A stretch of DNA of 64,000 bases from Idiomarina loihiensis (GTDB taxonomy: Bacteria > Pseudomonadota > Gammaproteobacteria > Enterobacterales > Alteromonadaceae). This document shows, in pieces, positions 18,679 through 28,702 of the stretch (positions are counted from its first letter, which is position 1; each line of letters opens with the position of its first letter). The stretch is from assembly GCF_024584785.1 (NCBI RefSeq), contig NZ_CP074112.1, positions 1,798,001 to 1,862,000 of the forward strand, in the 5' to 3' direction. The notes under the pieces are model-generated. The model was not told the origin of the DNA. It saw only the letters and a program-made list of their open reading frames with translations, and made no database searches. The position numbers and the translations under genes are program-made.

Positions 18679-19953
18679 CTAATATTGTGCTTCAATAAAT
18701 TGCTTTAGCTCATTTGCGTAAATCGTTATGTCAAAATTGTTGACAGCTACTTGCCAAGCATGGGTTTGCATTTCTCCATAGCTAGATTCCGTTAGGCTCG
18801 CCACAGCAAAAATACACCGCTGAATCTCTTCTAAGTCCGTATTTTCAACTACAACACCAGTCTCAACACTATGATAAAGACCCAAATCAGACGTAAGGTT
18901 AGTAATTACAGGGCAGCCTAATGACATGCTTTCAACGTACTTGGTTGGAAAGCCAAACTCGCTCACTCTATTTCGCTCGCGAACAAAAATAGTAAAGTGC
19001 GCTTGCTTTAAGAGCTCCGAAACTTCCGCATGGGTAATCCGGCCGTGGCAGATTATCTTTGCTGTTGCCCCCCCCACTGCGTACCATTTTTGCGACTCTG
19101 GTGACTGTTCCATGTAGGCGTTGAACTCTAGTTGGTTCAAGCCAATAATATGAAGCTCAATTTCTCGCTGTGGTACGGTTAGGTTTTCAAGGTCTTCTTG
19201 CTTGCCTCGCAGTTTGTTTACTTGGGCAACCGCTATAGCAATTTTATCGAGCCGGTCTTTTTTGCCAGGGGAACCTGCATAAAATAGCTTAATTGGCCCA
19301 CTACCGAGCTTTGGCCGGTTTAATTGGTCCAAAGTACTTGTTGGTTCATAGAGTGTCAGCGTTGGGGGAATTCTCACTGTAGGCCGCTTTTTTGCTTGGT
19401 AGTAATGTTGCAATGCACTACTAATACAAATAACGCCGTCTGCTTTCGGAACCAAATATCGCATAGCGAATTCAGTATTAATTAAATATGGCGACATCCA
19501 AAAGCCTAGCCGTGATTCTGCGGCATACCACTCAACAGCATCGAAAATCATCTTAATGCCGCGTTTCTTCGCCCAGCCAGTAAAACTAAGCAAATAAGGG
19601 CTATAACCACTATAAATAATTATAGCTTTCGGCCAGCAGTCTTGTCGCTCAAGCCAGTCGCGCGACCGACGCCCCATGGTGAAATACTTAATAAACTTGA
19701 GCAGCTTGGGTAAATGCTCTGCTGAACGCTCATTTATTTGCACCGACTCAATTCCAGGCTGAATAGCTGTTGCTTCACCCTCGACTGCTCGTGCAGATAA
19801 ATAGCCCGACACCACAGTTACTTTATAGCCAGCAAGCACCAAGCTTTGCGACACTCCTAATACGCGCCGCGCGGCGGCACCGCCTTCAGGAAAATCGATC
19901 GGCCCAACGTAGGCGACCCAGTTTGCGTCGACTCCTTTCAATGAGGAATTCAC
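18679..19953 (-). CDS. Glycosyltransferase, GT-B fold (GT4-like)
   Basis: A 424-residue protein with an N-terminal gly-rich segment IDFPEGGAAARRVLGVSQSL, central FDAVEWYAAESRLGFW, and a C-terminal donor-site region SEFGFPTKYVESMSLGCPV. The middle and C-terminal motifs are repeated in diverged form in the glycosyltransferase at 22196-23419 (CTEWYGWEGR; NVGFSTKYVEAATLG), so the two are paralogues within one locus. Donor and linkage unknown. It is followed on the message by wzx. Confidence 0.75.
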   Translation of the reverse strand: MNSSLKGVDANWVAYVGPIDFPEGGAAARRVLGVSQSLVLAGYKVTVVSGYLSARAVEGEATAIQPGIESVQINERSAEHLPKLLKFIKYFTMGRRSRDWLERQDCWPKAIIIYSGYSPYLLSFTGWAKKRGIKMIFDAVEWYAAESRLGFWMSPYLINTEFAMRYLVPKADGVICISSALQHYYQAKKRPTVRIPPTLTLYEPTSTLDQLNRPKLGSGPIKLFYAGSPGKKDRLDKIAIAVAQVNKLRGKQEDLENLTVPQREIELHIIGLNQLEFNAYMEQSPESQKWYAVGGATAKIICHGRITHAEVSELLKQAHFTIFVRERNRVSEFGFPTKYVESMSLGCPVITNLTSDLGLYHSVETGVVVENTDLEEIQRCIFAVASLTESSYGEMQTHAWQVAVNNFDITIYANELKQFIEAQY

Positions 19954-19981
19954 TTTTTAAACCTTAGAAGTAGGAAATATC

Positions 19982-20899
19982 TTAAATTCTTAAAAATTCG
20001 GTTTTAATATAGCGGGCAATTCGCTTCGGCAACGAGCCTGAATATTTGTTTGCGAAAGTTCGAACAATGGCGTGACAATAAGTAGGTACGCTGAGCGTAA
20101 ATGTGCTGTCTTCAAATACAACTTCTGCATTGATCATGTCTGAAGCTTTTGTATGCACCCCAGAGCCGTCCATACCGATATTCTGCACTCGGTTATATCG
20201 CGGATAAATTGTATTTTTTTGCTGCAAAATCTGCCAACAACCAAACCGAATAGACCATGAGTCTATTTTGCCTTCAAGCTGGCGTTTCACACGTGCTACT
20301 CTGTCTCCACCGCCTTGGCGAAGTTTTGCTCTTAGTGCACGGCTCTGCCAAACTTGCCCTAGCCGTTCATTGCTCCAGTCTATTGTGTCCCAGCGGTCGC
20401 GCCATGTGGCCCAACCGTGGCTGCAGTTTCTTGGTGCAATATATACGTCGTGAGCATAATTACTTGGCAGTTTTTGCAATGGAGAAAAGCCAGATATTGA
20501 GCCAACATTCGCAATGGGTGCATAAAATTCAAGACAAGCGTTCATATAAGTAAGGAAGTCGGGAGCTACCAGTAAGTCGTCTTCAACTACAATGGCTTTG
20601 CCATGCTTCTTCATAACGTCGGAAACACCACCAATAATTGAATTGGCAAGCCCTTTATTGCGCTCAGACTGAATAACATTCACTACTGCGAAGTGTTTGG
20701 TTACTGCTACGCTCTGCGCTAGTGCGCGAACCTGTTCTATTTTTTCTAACTGTTCACCGCTGGCTTGCGGTTTCGGCCCGTCACAAAAAATATAAATACA
20801 GCTACTGGCGGCCTCTTTACACTGCGCTAATCGCTCAATGGTTTGCTGCAAATGATCAGGCCGGTTATACGCAAATAAAGCAACGGGTGCGAGTTCCAC
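19982..20899 (-). CDS. Glycosyltransferase, GT-A fold (GNT-I/GT2-like)
   Basis: The sequence APVALFAYNRPDHLQQTIERL at its start, FCDGPK, and IVVEDDLLVAPDFLTYMN (EDD as the metal-binding DxD equivalent) resemble bacterial GT-A enzymes related to the GNT-I (GT13) family; HGWATWRDRWDTIDW is also typical. I take the GTG at 20899, 4 nt after the preceding stop with AGGAA upstream. The longest frame would begin at a TTG at 20944 inside the upstream gene. 305 residues. Specificity unknown. Confidence 0.75.
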   Translation of the reverse strand: MELAPVALFAYNRPDHLQQTIERLAQCKEAASSCIYIFCDGPKPQASGEQLEKIEQVRALAQSVAVTKHFAVVNVIQSERNKGLANSIIGGVSDVMKKHGKAIVVEDDLLVAPDFLTYMNACLEFYAPIANVGSISGFSPLQKLPSNYAHDVYIAPRNCSHGWATWRDRWDTIDWSNERLGQVWQSRALRAKLRQGGGDRVARVKRQLEGKIDSWSIRFGCWQILQQKNTIYPRYNRVQNIGMDGSGVHTKASDMINAEVVFEDSTFTLSVPTYCHAIVRTFANKYSGSLPKRIARYIKTEFLRI

Positions 20900-20903
20900 G
20901 TGG

Positions 20904-22199
20904 TTACATTTCCTGTTGGTCTGCGGTTGTTGTTTGCTCTGCAAATCCTGTAATCAACAAGTAAGTGTCTACTAACGCCTTTACATTCCGCTCCGGATTG
21001 TGCGTGTGCATGGCTTTCTTTCTTGCATGTTGTGAAAGCCGGCAGGCTAATTCGTCAGACTCAAAAATACGCTTCAACTTCAACGCTAACATTGCAGGGT
21101 CGTCGGCTCTATAAAACAAAGCTTCTTGCTCGTCGGTAGCCATAGTTGGTGTACCGCCAGCAAATGCAGTAACGCAAGGAACCCCCATAATCATAGCTTC
21201 ACCTAATGTATTAGGGCTATTTTCAATAATAGAGCTCATTACATAAACATGGGAGCTTGCTAATTGCTTGGCCATATCTTGCTCTTGTAATACGCCCAAA
21301 AACTCTACGTTTTCATCTAACTTAAGCGTATGAATTAAATGGTTTATATAGCTACCATAGCCGATCATGCGCTTAACCGCACTAGCCTTTGTATGAGGGT
21401 TCTCTCCGGCTATACGAACACGAATTGCAGGAAAGTGCTGCTTTAATTGAGCTACTGCTTGGAGTAAAACATGTACGCCTTTTCGGGGTGAACCTGCATT
21501 GCCAACAAATAGCGTAAAACGTTTCGCCTGTTCAAGTTGCCATTGAGTTTGGTAAAAGGTGTCTCTAAGTATTCGGCTGCAACTGTGGTAACTCGCTGCG
21601 GGATTAATAGCAAAAGCCTGCGCTTGGTCCCACTCAGTACGCCCCATTAAATGGGTAGCGCACTGCATGGCTGCCCGCTCGTGGTTTAAACGGCTATTAA
21701 AGCGCCACAGCTTATTTACAATAAGAGCGACCGCCGTGAGCGCGACTTTAGGATGAAATGGGTTGAGCATATCCAACAGAGGTAGCCGCCCTAACTCGTA
21801 TTGGGTGTAACCGTTTATTACACCCTGCATAGACAGTAAGCGTTCGCCTTGCCATGTTTCTAGGAAGCGACGCGTGTAACGCATTTCTGCACCTTCACAG
21901 TGCAAAATATCGGGCTTAAAGTGGTTGAGCACACGGTCGCATACACTTTGCTCCACGTCGTACTGATCTGCCCTTAGTTGCGGCATGGCATAGTAGGTAA
22001 TGTTATCTTTTTCAATAACTTGAAAGTCTGAAATTGGGCAGCGCATCGCGATCGCAATTTTAAAGCGTTGGTCTTTTGCAAGCCCGCGTGTCATTAGCGT
22101 TAACCAGCCGCCAAACGGGCTTGCCGGCAACCCGAGTTGCTCTGCCACTGCAGGCAGAGGAATGTTGGCTGTCCATAGAATTTTTTTCACAGAGGTCAT
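20904..22199 (-). CDS. Glycosyltransferase family 4 (GT-B fold)
   Basis: A 431-residue GT4 enzyme. FVGNAGSPRKGVHVLLQAV is the start of the C-terminal Rossmann domain and SSIIENSPNTLGEAMIMGVP holds the donor-binding E-x7-E. The N-terminus has IPLPAVAEQLG and GGWLTLMTRGL. Its ATG overlaps the stop of the upstream glycosyltransferase by 4 nt (ATGA), so they are translationally coupled. Role: one of the sequential sugar additions to the lipid-linked repeat unit. Donor unknown. Confidence 0.85.
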   Translation of the reverse strand: MTSVKKILWTANIPLPAVAEQLGLPASPFGGWLTLMTRGLAKDQRFKIAIAMRCPISDFQVIEKDNITYYAMPQLRADQYDVEQSVCDRVLNHFKPDILHCEGAEMRYTRRFLETWQGERLLSMQGVINGYTQYELGRLPLLDMLNPFHPKVALTAVALIVNKLWRFNSRLNHERAAMQCATHLMGRTEWDQAQAFAINPAASYHSCSRILRDTFYQTQWQLEQAKRFTLFVGNAGSPRKGVHVLLQAVAQLKQHFPAIRVRIAGENPHTKASAVKRMIGYGSYINHLIHTLKLDENVEFLGVLQEQDMAKQLASSHVYVMSSIIENSPNTLGEAMIMGVPCVTAFAGGTPTMATDEQEALFYRADDPAMLALKLKRIFESDELACRLSQHARKKAMHTHNPERNVKALVDTYLLITGFAEQTTTADQQEM

Positions 22200-23419
22200 T
22201 TACGAACCACTAATTGGTTAAAGAAGGATTCAGCTTGTGATAGCCAGTGCTGGTAATTGAACGGCTGTAGCTTTCGACAACGCAAGTGCATAAGCTTACG
22301 TTCTTCAGCGCTGAGGGATACTGCTTGGGTGAGTGCTTGCTCTATCGCAGTATTTGAAAACTCCCGCGCTAAAAAACCGTTTTTACCGGGCTTAAGGTAA
22401 GCAGCTAAATCGCTGGTTTCATTACTAATCACCGGAATACCCAAAGTTGCAGCCTCCACATATTTTGTAGAAAAGCCCACATTTGCTACTCGGTTCGGCT
22501 TGCGAAAAAACACAGAAAAGTCGCTGCTTTTAAGCAAGCTAATAGACTCACTATGTGCTACTCGGCCAAAAAATTGAATACTGTCACCGAGCCTCTCAAT
22601 AGTATTTCTGTGTTCAGGCATTACAGCTAAGTACTGCTGTTCTGTAAGCCCAACTATATTTACTTTAAACACATGGGCTTGCTGCTTCAGTTTGGCAAAA
22701 GCGCTGACCATTATGGGTAGTCGGTCTTTATGCATGCCCGGCCCAGGGCTACCCGAATAGGTAAATACGGGCTGTTCGTTTTCTGGTAACGGCCCCTGTT
22801 GCCAACGAGTTTCGTTAGGGTCGACTACAAAAGGTAACTTTAATAAATGCTGTTTTGGTAAAAATCGTTCTAAAAAATAAGAGGCAACTATTACATTGCC
22901 CGCTTGCTTGGTTAGGTAGCGCATTTTAATGTGCACCCCAAACAGCCGGGTTATATTACGAATTATGTTGCGGCCTTCCCACCCATACCACTCGGTACAG
23001 TCGAGAATAGATGCAATACCATGCTGTCGACAGAATTGGTTTACTTTATTTGTGCCACGAGCCGAGTAATTATAAGTTAATATAGCGCGTACCGACCCGG
23101 CTCCAAGTTTTGCTACGAAAGCTTCAATGGGGTCTGCCGACACCACATAAGAGCGCCCCGAAAAGTCGCTTGTAGGCTTATTAATGCTAATGCATTCAAT
23201 ATCAGGTAAGCCATTTGCCTGCCAGAGCATACGATTAATGTCACGAGAGGTATCACTAGTCGGCAACTTGCCGAGCACGTACACCTTGTAGCCTAAGGTT
23301 TGTAAAAGCCTAGCGGTTCCCAATGCTCGTATTGCGGATGCGTTGCGGTCAGGCAGTTGGTAACCCCCGCATAATAAAATGGTGTCGCGCGCATCTTGTA
23401 AGCATGTGCTCTTACTCAT
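22196..23419 (-). CDS. Glycosyltransferase, GT-B fold (GT4-like)
   Basis: A 407-residue protein with ILLCGGYQLPDRNASAIRAL at its N-terminus, LDCTEWYGWEGRN in the middle and FRKPNRVANVGFSTKYVEAA in the C-terminal domain. It is a paralogue of the protein at 18679-19953, sharing the order and spacing of these motifs. Coupled by a 4-nt overlap to the next glycosyltransferase. Probably transfers one residue of the repeat unit; sugar unknown. Confidence 0.75.
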   Translation of the reverse strand: MSKSTCLQDARDTILLCGGYQLPDRNASAIRALGTARLLQTLGYKVYVLGKLPTSDTSRDINRMLWQANGLPDIECISINKPTSDFSGRSYVVSADPIEAFVAKLGAGSVRAILTYNYSARGTNKVNQFCRQHGIASILDCTEWYGWEGRNIIRNITRLFGVHIKMRYLTKQAGNVIVASYFLERFLPKQHLLKLPFVVDPNETRWQQGPLPENEQPVFTYSGSPGPGMHKDRLPIMVSAFAKLKQQAHVFKVNIVGLTEQQYLAVMPEHRNTIERLGDSIQFFGRVAHSESISLLKSSDFSVFFRKPNRVANVGFSTKYVEAATLGIPVISNETSDLAAYLKPGKNGFLAREFSNTAIEQALTQAVSLSAEERKLMHLRCRKLQPFNYQHWLSQAESFFNQLVVRK

Positions 23420-23446
23420 GTCCGATTGTTCATCTCCGTTGCGTTA

Positions 23447-24670
23447 TTATGCCGCGACTTCGTCGTCTCTGCTCACACGACTCGCGACCATAGTTGCAGC
23501 AAGCGGAAAAAGCAAAAACAGAATCAAACCTTGAGTGGCTACGAAGCTATTCATAAAGGTAATCGCTAACATACACACCACGATCGACAATGCCGCACCG
23601 TCTAACTTTGGGTGCTTGCCCATGTATCGAATAGGCAGATAGAAAATTAAATAAATAAAAAGGAAACCAAAGAAAACGCCTAATTTTGCAAAATTATCGA
23701 GAATCTCAGAGTGCTTACCAATATCGCGATTACTCCAAACGCCTAGTAAAGGGTTTTCAATAAACAATTTAGCACTACGTCGCCAGCGCTCTACCCTCTC
23801 ACTCGCGGTTCCTTGTGCCTCGCCTTGCTCAAGAGTTTCTAAAACATCGCGAATTTTAATAAAGTAATTAGTGCCTTGGGTAAAAGGCTGTATTGCAGTT
23901 AGGCTAGTGGACAAGACTGGCTTAAAACCAACCGACAGTATTGCAGCCAAAAACAGCGCAAACAATACCCGTGTAGTAGTAATATTGGCAAGAATAATAA
24001 GTGAGCCTAGAGTGGCGAACATAGTAATAACCGCAATACTAAACCCGGAACTCAGCACTAGGGTAATAGCTAACACAAGATTGCCAAATACCAGGAAGTT
24101 TTGCCAAGGTTTAAAGCCCAATTCCTTTCTGCTTCTGAATAACATATATATAATTGGCACCATAATTACGGTGCTGTAAGCTAAACCGAAGCCTCCGACA
24201 CCACTATTTGCTAGCTCTAACGCTGCGTCACTAGAACGAACCACCGTGCGCATTGCGTGTCCATTCACAAACCACAAGGTATAGATAGTTTTTACATAGG
24301 TAATAGGTAGGGTAAGCAGTATCCACCATAGAATGGGTAAAAATGACTCTACACTATGACGGCGACTTTCAATTACGTATAGAAAGAACAAGGCAATAAA
24401 AAGCTGGAAGTTCTGAATCAGGCCACCAAGCCCCAGTTGAAGGTAATCAAGAACGCCAATGTAAATAATAAATACCGTTGCGAGAATAGTAGGAATAGAA
24501 GGGCGCAGGAACAAATTTGTAGGCTTTAATAATTCAAGGAATAGCCAACCGGCAACGGCTAAAACCGCCAGCACCCGTGCAATTGTGCTATAACCGAGTG
24601 CTGGTGATGTAACCCACAGGGCTACATAGGCTATTGCTATATTCTGTAGCGAATTAATAGATATACGCAT
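23447..24670 (-). CDS. wzy: Capsule/O-antigen polymerase candidate (Wzy)
   Basis: A 407-residue integral membrane protein with roughly 10-12 hydrophobic segments and one longer extracytoplasmic loop (about 255-330) holding ERWRRSAKLFIENPLLGVW, a pattern seen in Wzy/O-antigen-ligase-like proteins. Sequence conservation in this family is poor, so the call rests on topology, the loop motif and position between a nucleotide-sugar dehydrogenase and glycosyltransferases in a locus that otherwise has no polymerase. It would join repeat units at the periplasmic face. Confidence 0.75.
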   Translation of the reverse strand: MRISINSLQNIAIAYVALWVTSPALGYSTIARVLAVLAVAGWLFLELLKPTNLFLRPSIPTILATVFIIYIGVLDYLQLGLGGLIQNFQLFIALFFLYVIESRRHSVESFLPILWWILLTLPITYVKTIYTLWFVNGHAMRTVVRSSDAALELANSGVGGFGLAYSTVIMVPIIYMLFRSRKELGFKPWQNFLVFGNLVLAITLVLSSGFSIAVITMFATLGSLIILANITTTRVLFALFLAAILSVGFKPVLSTSLTAIQPFTQGTNYFIKIRDVLETLEQGEAQGTASERVERWRRSAKLFIENPLLGVWSNRDIGKHSEILDNFAKLGVFFGFLFIYLIFYLPIRYMGKHPKLDGAALSIVVCMLAITFMNSFVATQGLILFLLFPLAATMVASRVSRDDEVAA

Positions 24671-24679
24671 AACAACGAG

Positions 24680-26026
24680 TTACAAACCACCCGTTGCTGT
24701 ACCAGCAGGTAAAATATTCTTAAGGTCGTATACTACATAGCTGTTAGCTGCATTACTGAAACGGGTGTCGTTCTCGTTGCTTGTCGAGTTAGAGTTAGCG
24801 CTAGCGCTAGAATTATCGAGCAAGTGCTCGAATCCTTTCTCGGCAAGTTGCACAAACTCTTGATGGGCTACAGCTAGCACAACTGAGTGGTAGTCGGCCT
24901 GCTCGGGTAGCTTACTTAAGAGCGAAACACCCAGTTCATGAGTAGCTTCTTCAGCGTCTGCCCAAGGGTCGTAGATGTCAACACTAGCGCCGAACGATTC
25001 CAGTTCGTGCACTAAGTCTATAACCTTGGTGTTACGAATGTCTGGGCAATTTTCCTTAAAGGTAACACCCAACATTAATACACTGCTGGTTCGAACTGGT
25101 TTTCCAGCCAATAGCATTTGTTTTACAATGTCGGCCGCAACATATTTGCTCATGTTGTCGTTAATTCTACGGCCAGCCAAAATCATTTCCGGGTGAAAAC
25201 CAATAGACTGCGCTTTGTGCGTTAAATAATAGGGGTCAACGCCAATACAATGCCCGCCCACTAGGCCTGGCTTGAAGGGTAGAAAGTTCCACTTAGTTGC
25301 TGCCGCAGCTAATACCTCATGCGTGTTTATACCCATTTGGTTGAACAGCATCGCCAGTTCGTTAATTAAGGCTATATTTACGTCGCGCTGAGTATTCTCG
25401 ATAACTTTTGCAGCTTCAGCAACCCGAATTGAGCTAGCCTTGTGAGTACCCGCCGTAATAATAGACGCGTAAAGGCTGTTCACAAAGTCTGCAACTTCCG
25501 GGGTTGAACCGGCTGTTACTTTTAAAATATTAGTAACGCGGTGCTCTTTGTCTCCGGGATTAATGCGCTCTGGGCTATAACCCGCGTAAAAGTCCTTGTT
25601 AAATGTTAAGCCAGACACTCGCTCTAATACCGGTACGCAGTCTTCTTCCGTTGCGCCTGGGTATACCGTCGACTCGTATATAACGATATCGCCCCTCTTA
25701 AGGAACTTACCAATGGTTTCGCTGGCTTTATACAGTGGGGTTAAATCGGGCTGTTTATGCTTATTAATGGGAGTAGGCACGGTTACTATAAAAACATTGG
25801 CGTGCGCTAAGTCGTCAGTATTTGCACTAAACTTAATATGGGTAGCCTGCGCAAGTTCTACCGCGTCAACTTCTTGGGTACGGTCGTACCCTTGTTGCAA
25901 CTCAGCAACTCGCGATGTGTTAATGTCGAAGCCAAGAGTTGGGTATTTTTTTGCAAACTCCACCGCCAAAGGTAGCCCAACGTAACCAAGCCCGATCACC
26001 GCTAACTTAACTTTCTGCAACTGCAT
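24680..26026 (-). CDS. UDP-N-acetyl-D-hexosamine 6-dehydrogenase (WbpA/TviB type)
   Basis: Oxidises C6 of a UDP-HexNAc to the uronic acid. N-terminal NAD domain [20 protein letters not shown], catalytic cysteine in [17 protein letters not shown], and the C-terminal UDP-binding domain [18 protein letters not shown]. The N-terminal [20 protein letters not shown] is the TviB/WbpA style rather than Ugd (which is encoded at 36.9 kb). A serine/asparagine-rich stretch (about 405-425) near the C-terminus is extra. The start ATG directly abuts the wzc stop (TAAATG) with GGAGAAGG upstream. GlcNAc versus GalNAc preference is not decided. Confidence 0.85.
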   Translation of the reverse strand: MQLQKVKLAVIGLGYVGLPLAVEFAKKYPTLGFDINTSRVAELQQGYDRTQEVDAVELAQATHIKFSANTDDLAHANVFIVTVPTPINKHKQPDLTPLYKASETIGKFLKRGDIVIYESTVYPGATEEDCVPVLERVSGLTFNKDFYAGYSPERINPGDKEHRVTNILKVTAGSTPEVADFVNSLYASIITAGTHKASSIRVAEAAKVIENTQRDVNIALINELAMLFNQMGINTHEVLAAAATKWNFLPFKPGLVGGHCIGVDPYYLTHKAQSIGFHPEMILAGRRINDNMSKYVAADIVKQMLLAGKPVRTSSVLMLGVTFKENCPDIRNTKVIDLVHELESFGASVDIYDPWADAEEATHELGVSLLSKLPEQADYHSVVLAVAHQEFVQLAEKGFEHLLDNSSASANSNSTSNENDTRFSNAANSYVVYDLKNILPAGTATGGL

Positions 26027-28213
26027 TTACGCCTTCTCCGACTTGTAGCTATAGCCATATTGGTAGCCGTAACTATATCCGTAACCGTAATAGGCACTTG
26101 CTTTTCGTTCAACGCTATTCAAGATAATACCTTTTACATCAACACCATTTTGCTCTAAGCGCTGAACTGTTGTTGTTACTTCCTTCACGGGTGTTTCACC
26201 AAATCTAGCGACTAATAATGTAGTGCCCACATATCGTCCTACAATAGCGGCATCTGTTACTGCTAGTACTGGAGGCGTATCAACGATCACATAATCAAAT
26301 TCATGCTCACACAGTTCAAGCAGCTCTTTCATGCGATCATGCATTAATAGTTCAGATGGGTTAGGAGCAGCCTCTCCTCGTGGTAAAAAGAACAAATTCT
26401 CTACGTATAGCTGTTTAATAACGCTATTAAATTCGCCTATCTGCTTGTCTTTGTCGGCTAAGAAGTCTGACAAGCCATAATCGTTACTAACATTAAAAAT
26501 ACTATGCATGTAACCGCGGCGAATATCAGCATCTATAACCAATACTTTTTTACCGCTTTGCGCCAAGACTGCAGCAAGGTTAGCTGTGACGAAGGTTTTA
26601 CCTACCGCCGGGCTTGGCCCCGTGATCATCAAGATATTATTCTTTGCCTCTAACATCGCAAAATGCAGACTGGTTCGTAGACCTCGTAACGCTTCAATAG
26701 CCAAGTCGGTAGGGTCTTCCTTGGCCAGCAAAGGCATATGTAGTGCTTGCCGTTCTTTACTGCGAGCGAAACGTTCAAGCTTTAAGTTAAAACTCTTTTG
26801 AGCATCAGATAGAGGTACTGATGCGTAAACATTTAGGCCTTCTTCTTCGAGTTGCTCAGGGCGTTCGATTCCCTTGTTGAGCATCGCTCGTACTAGTACC
26901 CAAGTAATACTAAAAAAAGTACCTAATAAGAAAGAAATAGCAACAATGACCGATTTTTGCGGTGCTACTGGACCAAAGGTTGCTTGTGCTGCATCGAGTA
27001 TACGTACATTTCCAACAGTACTAGCTTTGGCGATATTAAGTTCCTGCATGCGATTAAGCAGTTGTAAATAGATTTGCTGAGATACTTCTACATCTCGCAT
27101 CAGCCGTAAAATCTTCTGCTGTGTTTCTGGCAGACCTTGCACGCGCTCAGATAAGCTTTCTCGTTCTTCTAAGACACGATTTTTCTGTTCAAGTAAGGCT
27201 TGGTAACTAGGATGTTCTTTAGTGAATAACCGCGAAATTTCACTCTCCTGAGCCTCTAGATCATTTACTACTTTATCTAGTTCGACGATGCGCTCGAGCA
27301 AACTTTGCGTTTCTGTTTGAAGATCTATTGATTCAGCACTGATGCGGTAACTATTTAGAGCCGCTTCGGCTGTATCTAAAGTCGCTTTAACTTCTGGCAT
27401 TTGCTCTTGCAAAAATTTCAAGCTGTTTTGTGCTTCGGCTGCGCTTCGACGAATATTCTGTAATTGATACTCTTCTATCACTGCGTTCAACGTACGTTCC
27501 GCGCTCTGTCGATCTGGATTCTGTAGTGACACTTCAAGAATGCCTGTCCGAGTACCCATTTCAGTGACTCGTAAACTATTTGCTAGGCGATTAATCGCAG
27601 CAGCTGCTCGCGTTTTCACTACTTTAAATTCTTCGGTATTATTGGCTTCTAAGCTAGTGACATACACTTTGAAGCCATTTTGTTCGAGCAATTGGTTTGT
27701 TTTACCAGACACTAATAACTCATCAAATTGATAAATCTCAAAGCTATTCGCGCCGGTCACGACTAAATCGTAGGTTCCTGGTGATGGCGGATTAAACGTT
27801 TCAAACACGATGCTATCTGGTTTACCACTGCGACGCGCTAGCCATTCACCAATAAAAGGCATGTATTGAGGTTGAACGTTAATATTCAAACCTAATCTTT
27901 CAACTACTGGGCCTGCAACCATTCTCGATCTTAAAATAAAAGCTTCCGCCTCGGTTTCATTGGTTCCCCGAAACATCGCAGCCATATCTAAGCCAGGGAT
28001 AGATGATTGCTTTTTCTCAATCTGAATTAATGCATCGGCACGATAAATTGGAGTAGATAAAGTCGCAACCAAATAACCAACGAGTGTGGAAATAACAATA
28101 GCAGCAATTAGTAGCTTCTTATTATCAATGATGATCCCAATAAAACGCCCAATATCAATGGCGTCATCTGTTACTTTGTTGATCGGTTGCGAGCTGGTTT
28201 TCGTCGTTGTCAT
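26027..28213 (-). CDS. wzc: Wzc/Etk-type capsule co-polymerase and BY-kinase
   Basis: Inner-membrane chain-length regulator and tyrosine autokinase controlling Wza-dependent export. 728 residues: an N-terminal Wzz domain with TM1 (about 33-53), long periplasmic coiled-coil (about 260-400), TM2 (VIVAISFLLGTFFSITWVL, about 430), then the cytoplasmic kinase with Walker A GPSPAVGKTF, Walker A' VLVIDADIRRG and Walker B YVIVDTPP. The tail YYGYGYSYGYQYGYSY is the autophosphorylated tyrosine cluster. Together with wza, wzb and the gfc-like genes it reproduces the gfcABCDE-etp-etk order of group 4 capsules. Confidence 0.95.
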   Translation of the reverse strand: MTTTKTSSQPINKVTDDAIDIGRFIGIIIDNKKLLIAAIVISTLVGYLVATLSTPIYRADALIQIEKKQSSIPGLDMAAMFRGTNETEAEAFILRSRMVAGPVVERLGLNINVQPQYMPFIGEWLARRSGKPDSIVFETFNPPSPGTYDLVVTGANSFEIYQFDELLVSGKTNQLLEQNGFKVYVTSLEANNTEEFKVVKTRAAAAINRLANSLRVTEMGTRTGILEVSLQNPDRQSAERTLNAVIEEYQLQNIRRSAAEAQNSLKFLQEQMPEVKATLDTAEAALNSYRISAESIDLQTETQSLLERIVELDKVVNDLEAQESEISRLFTKEHPSYQALLEQKNRVLEERESLSERVQGLPETQQKILRLMRDVEVSQQIYLQLLNRMQELNIAKASTVGNVRILDAAQATFGPVAPQKSVIVAISFLLGTFFSITWVLVRAMLNKGIERPEQLEEEGLNVYASVPLSDAQKSFNLKLERFARSKERQALHMPLLAKEDPTDLAIEALRGLRTSLHFAMLEAKNNILMITGPSPAVGKTFVTANLAAVLAQSGKKVLVIDADIRRGYMHSIFNVSNDYGLSDFLADKDKQIGEFNSVIKQLYVENLFFLPRGEAAPNPSELLMHDRMKELLELCEHEFDYVIVDTPPVLAVTDAAIVGRYVGTTLLVARFGETPVKEVTTTVQRLEQNGVDVKGIILNSVERKASAYYGYGYSYGYQYGYSYKSEKA

Positions 28214-28234
28214 TATTTGCCCTAGAACATCTTA

Positions 28235-28690
28235 TTAATTAAGTTTATTTACCCAACTATCTACAGCTGCTTCCAGTAACTCGTAGACAAATATAAAGGC
28301 CTCATCGCTTTTACGGTAAGGATCGGGAATGTCTTTTGCTTCATGTTTGGCACCCAGCCAGTTACCTAGCAGTAGAGTTTTACCTCGTGCTTCTGGATAC
28401 ATGCGCGCTAGCTGCTCTCTGTGCCCTTGTTCCATGACTAACACTAAGTCTGCCCATTTAACCAAATCATTTGAAATCTGTGTTGCCACATGGTCTTCAA
28501 TCATCAGGCCGTGCTGGGCAGCTATTGATTTAGCTTGCGCATCTATTCCGTTGCCAGCTAAGCCACTTTTTTCAGTAGCTAAGCCAGCTGAACGAACGTG
28601 TTTGTGTGGTAACCTAGCTCGTAACATATGCTCTGCAGTGGGGCTACGGCAAATATTTCCTACACATACGACTAGAATTTTATCAAACAT
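28235..28690 (-). CDS. wzb: Low-molecular-weight protein-tyrosine phosphatase (Wzb/Etp)
   Basis: Dephosphorylates the tyrosine tail of Wzc, allowing cycling of the export machine. 151 residues with the active-site loop CVGNICRSPTAE (C-x5-R-S) at the N-terminus and the catalytic-acid loop IPDPYRKS near residue 122. It lies between wza and wzc with 12- and 21-nt gaps, the standard order. Confidence 0.95.
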   Translation of the reverse strand: MFDKILVVCVGNICRSPTAEHMLRARLPHKHVRSAGLATEKSGLAGNGIDAQAKSIAAQHGLMIEDHVATQISNDLVKWADLVLVMEQGHREQLARMYPEARGKTLLLGNWLGAKHEAKDIPDPYRKSDEAFIFVYELLEAAVDSWVNKLN

Positions 28691-28702
28691 TTACCTTACC
28701 TA

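Noticed and set aside
20900-20944. TTG start at 20944 for the GT-A glycosyltransferase
   Set aside because: Would overlap the upstream gene by 41 nt with a badly spaced ribosome site; GTG at 20899 fits better.
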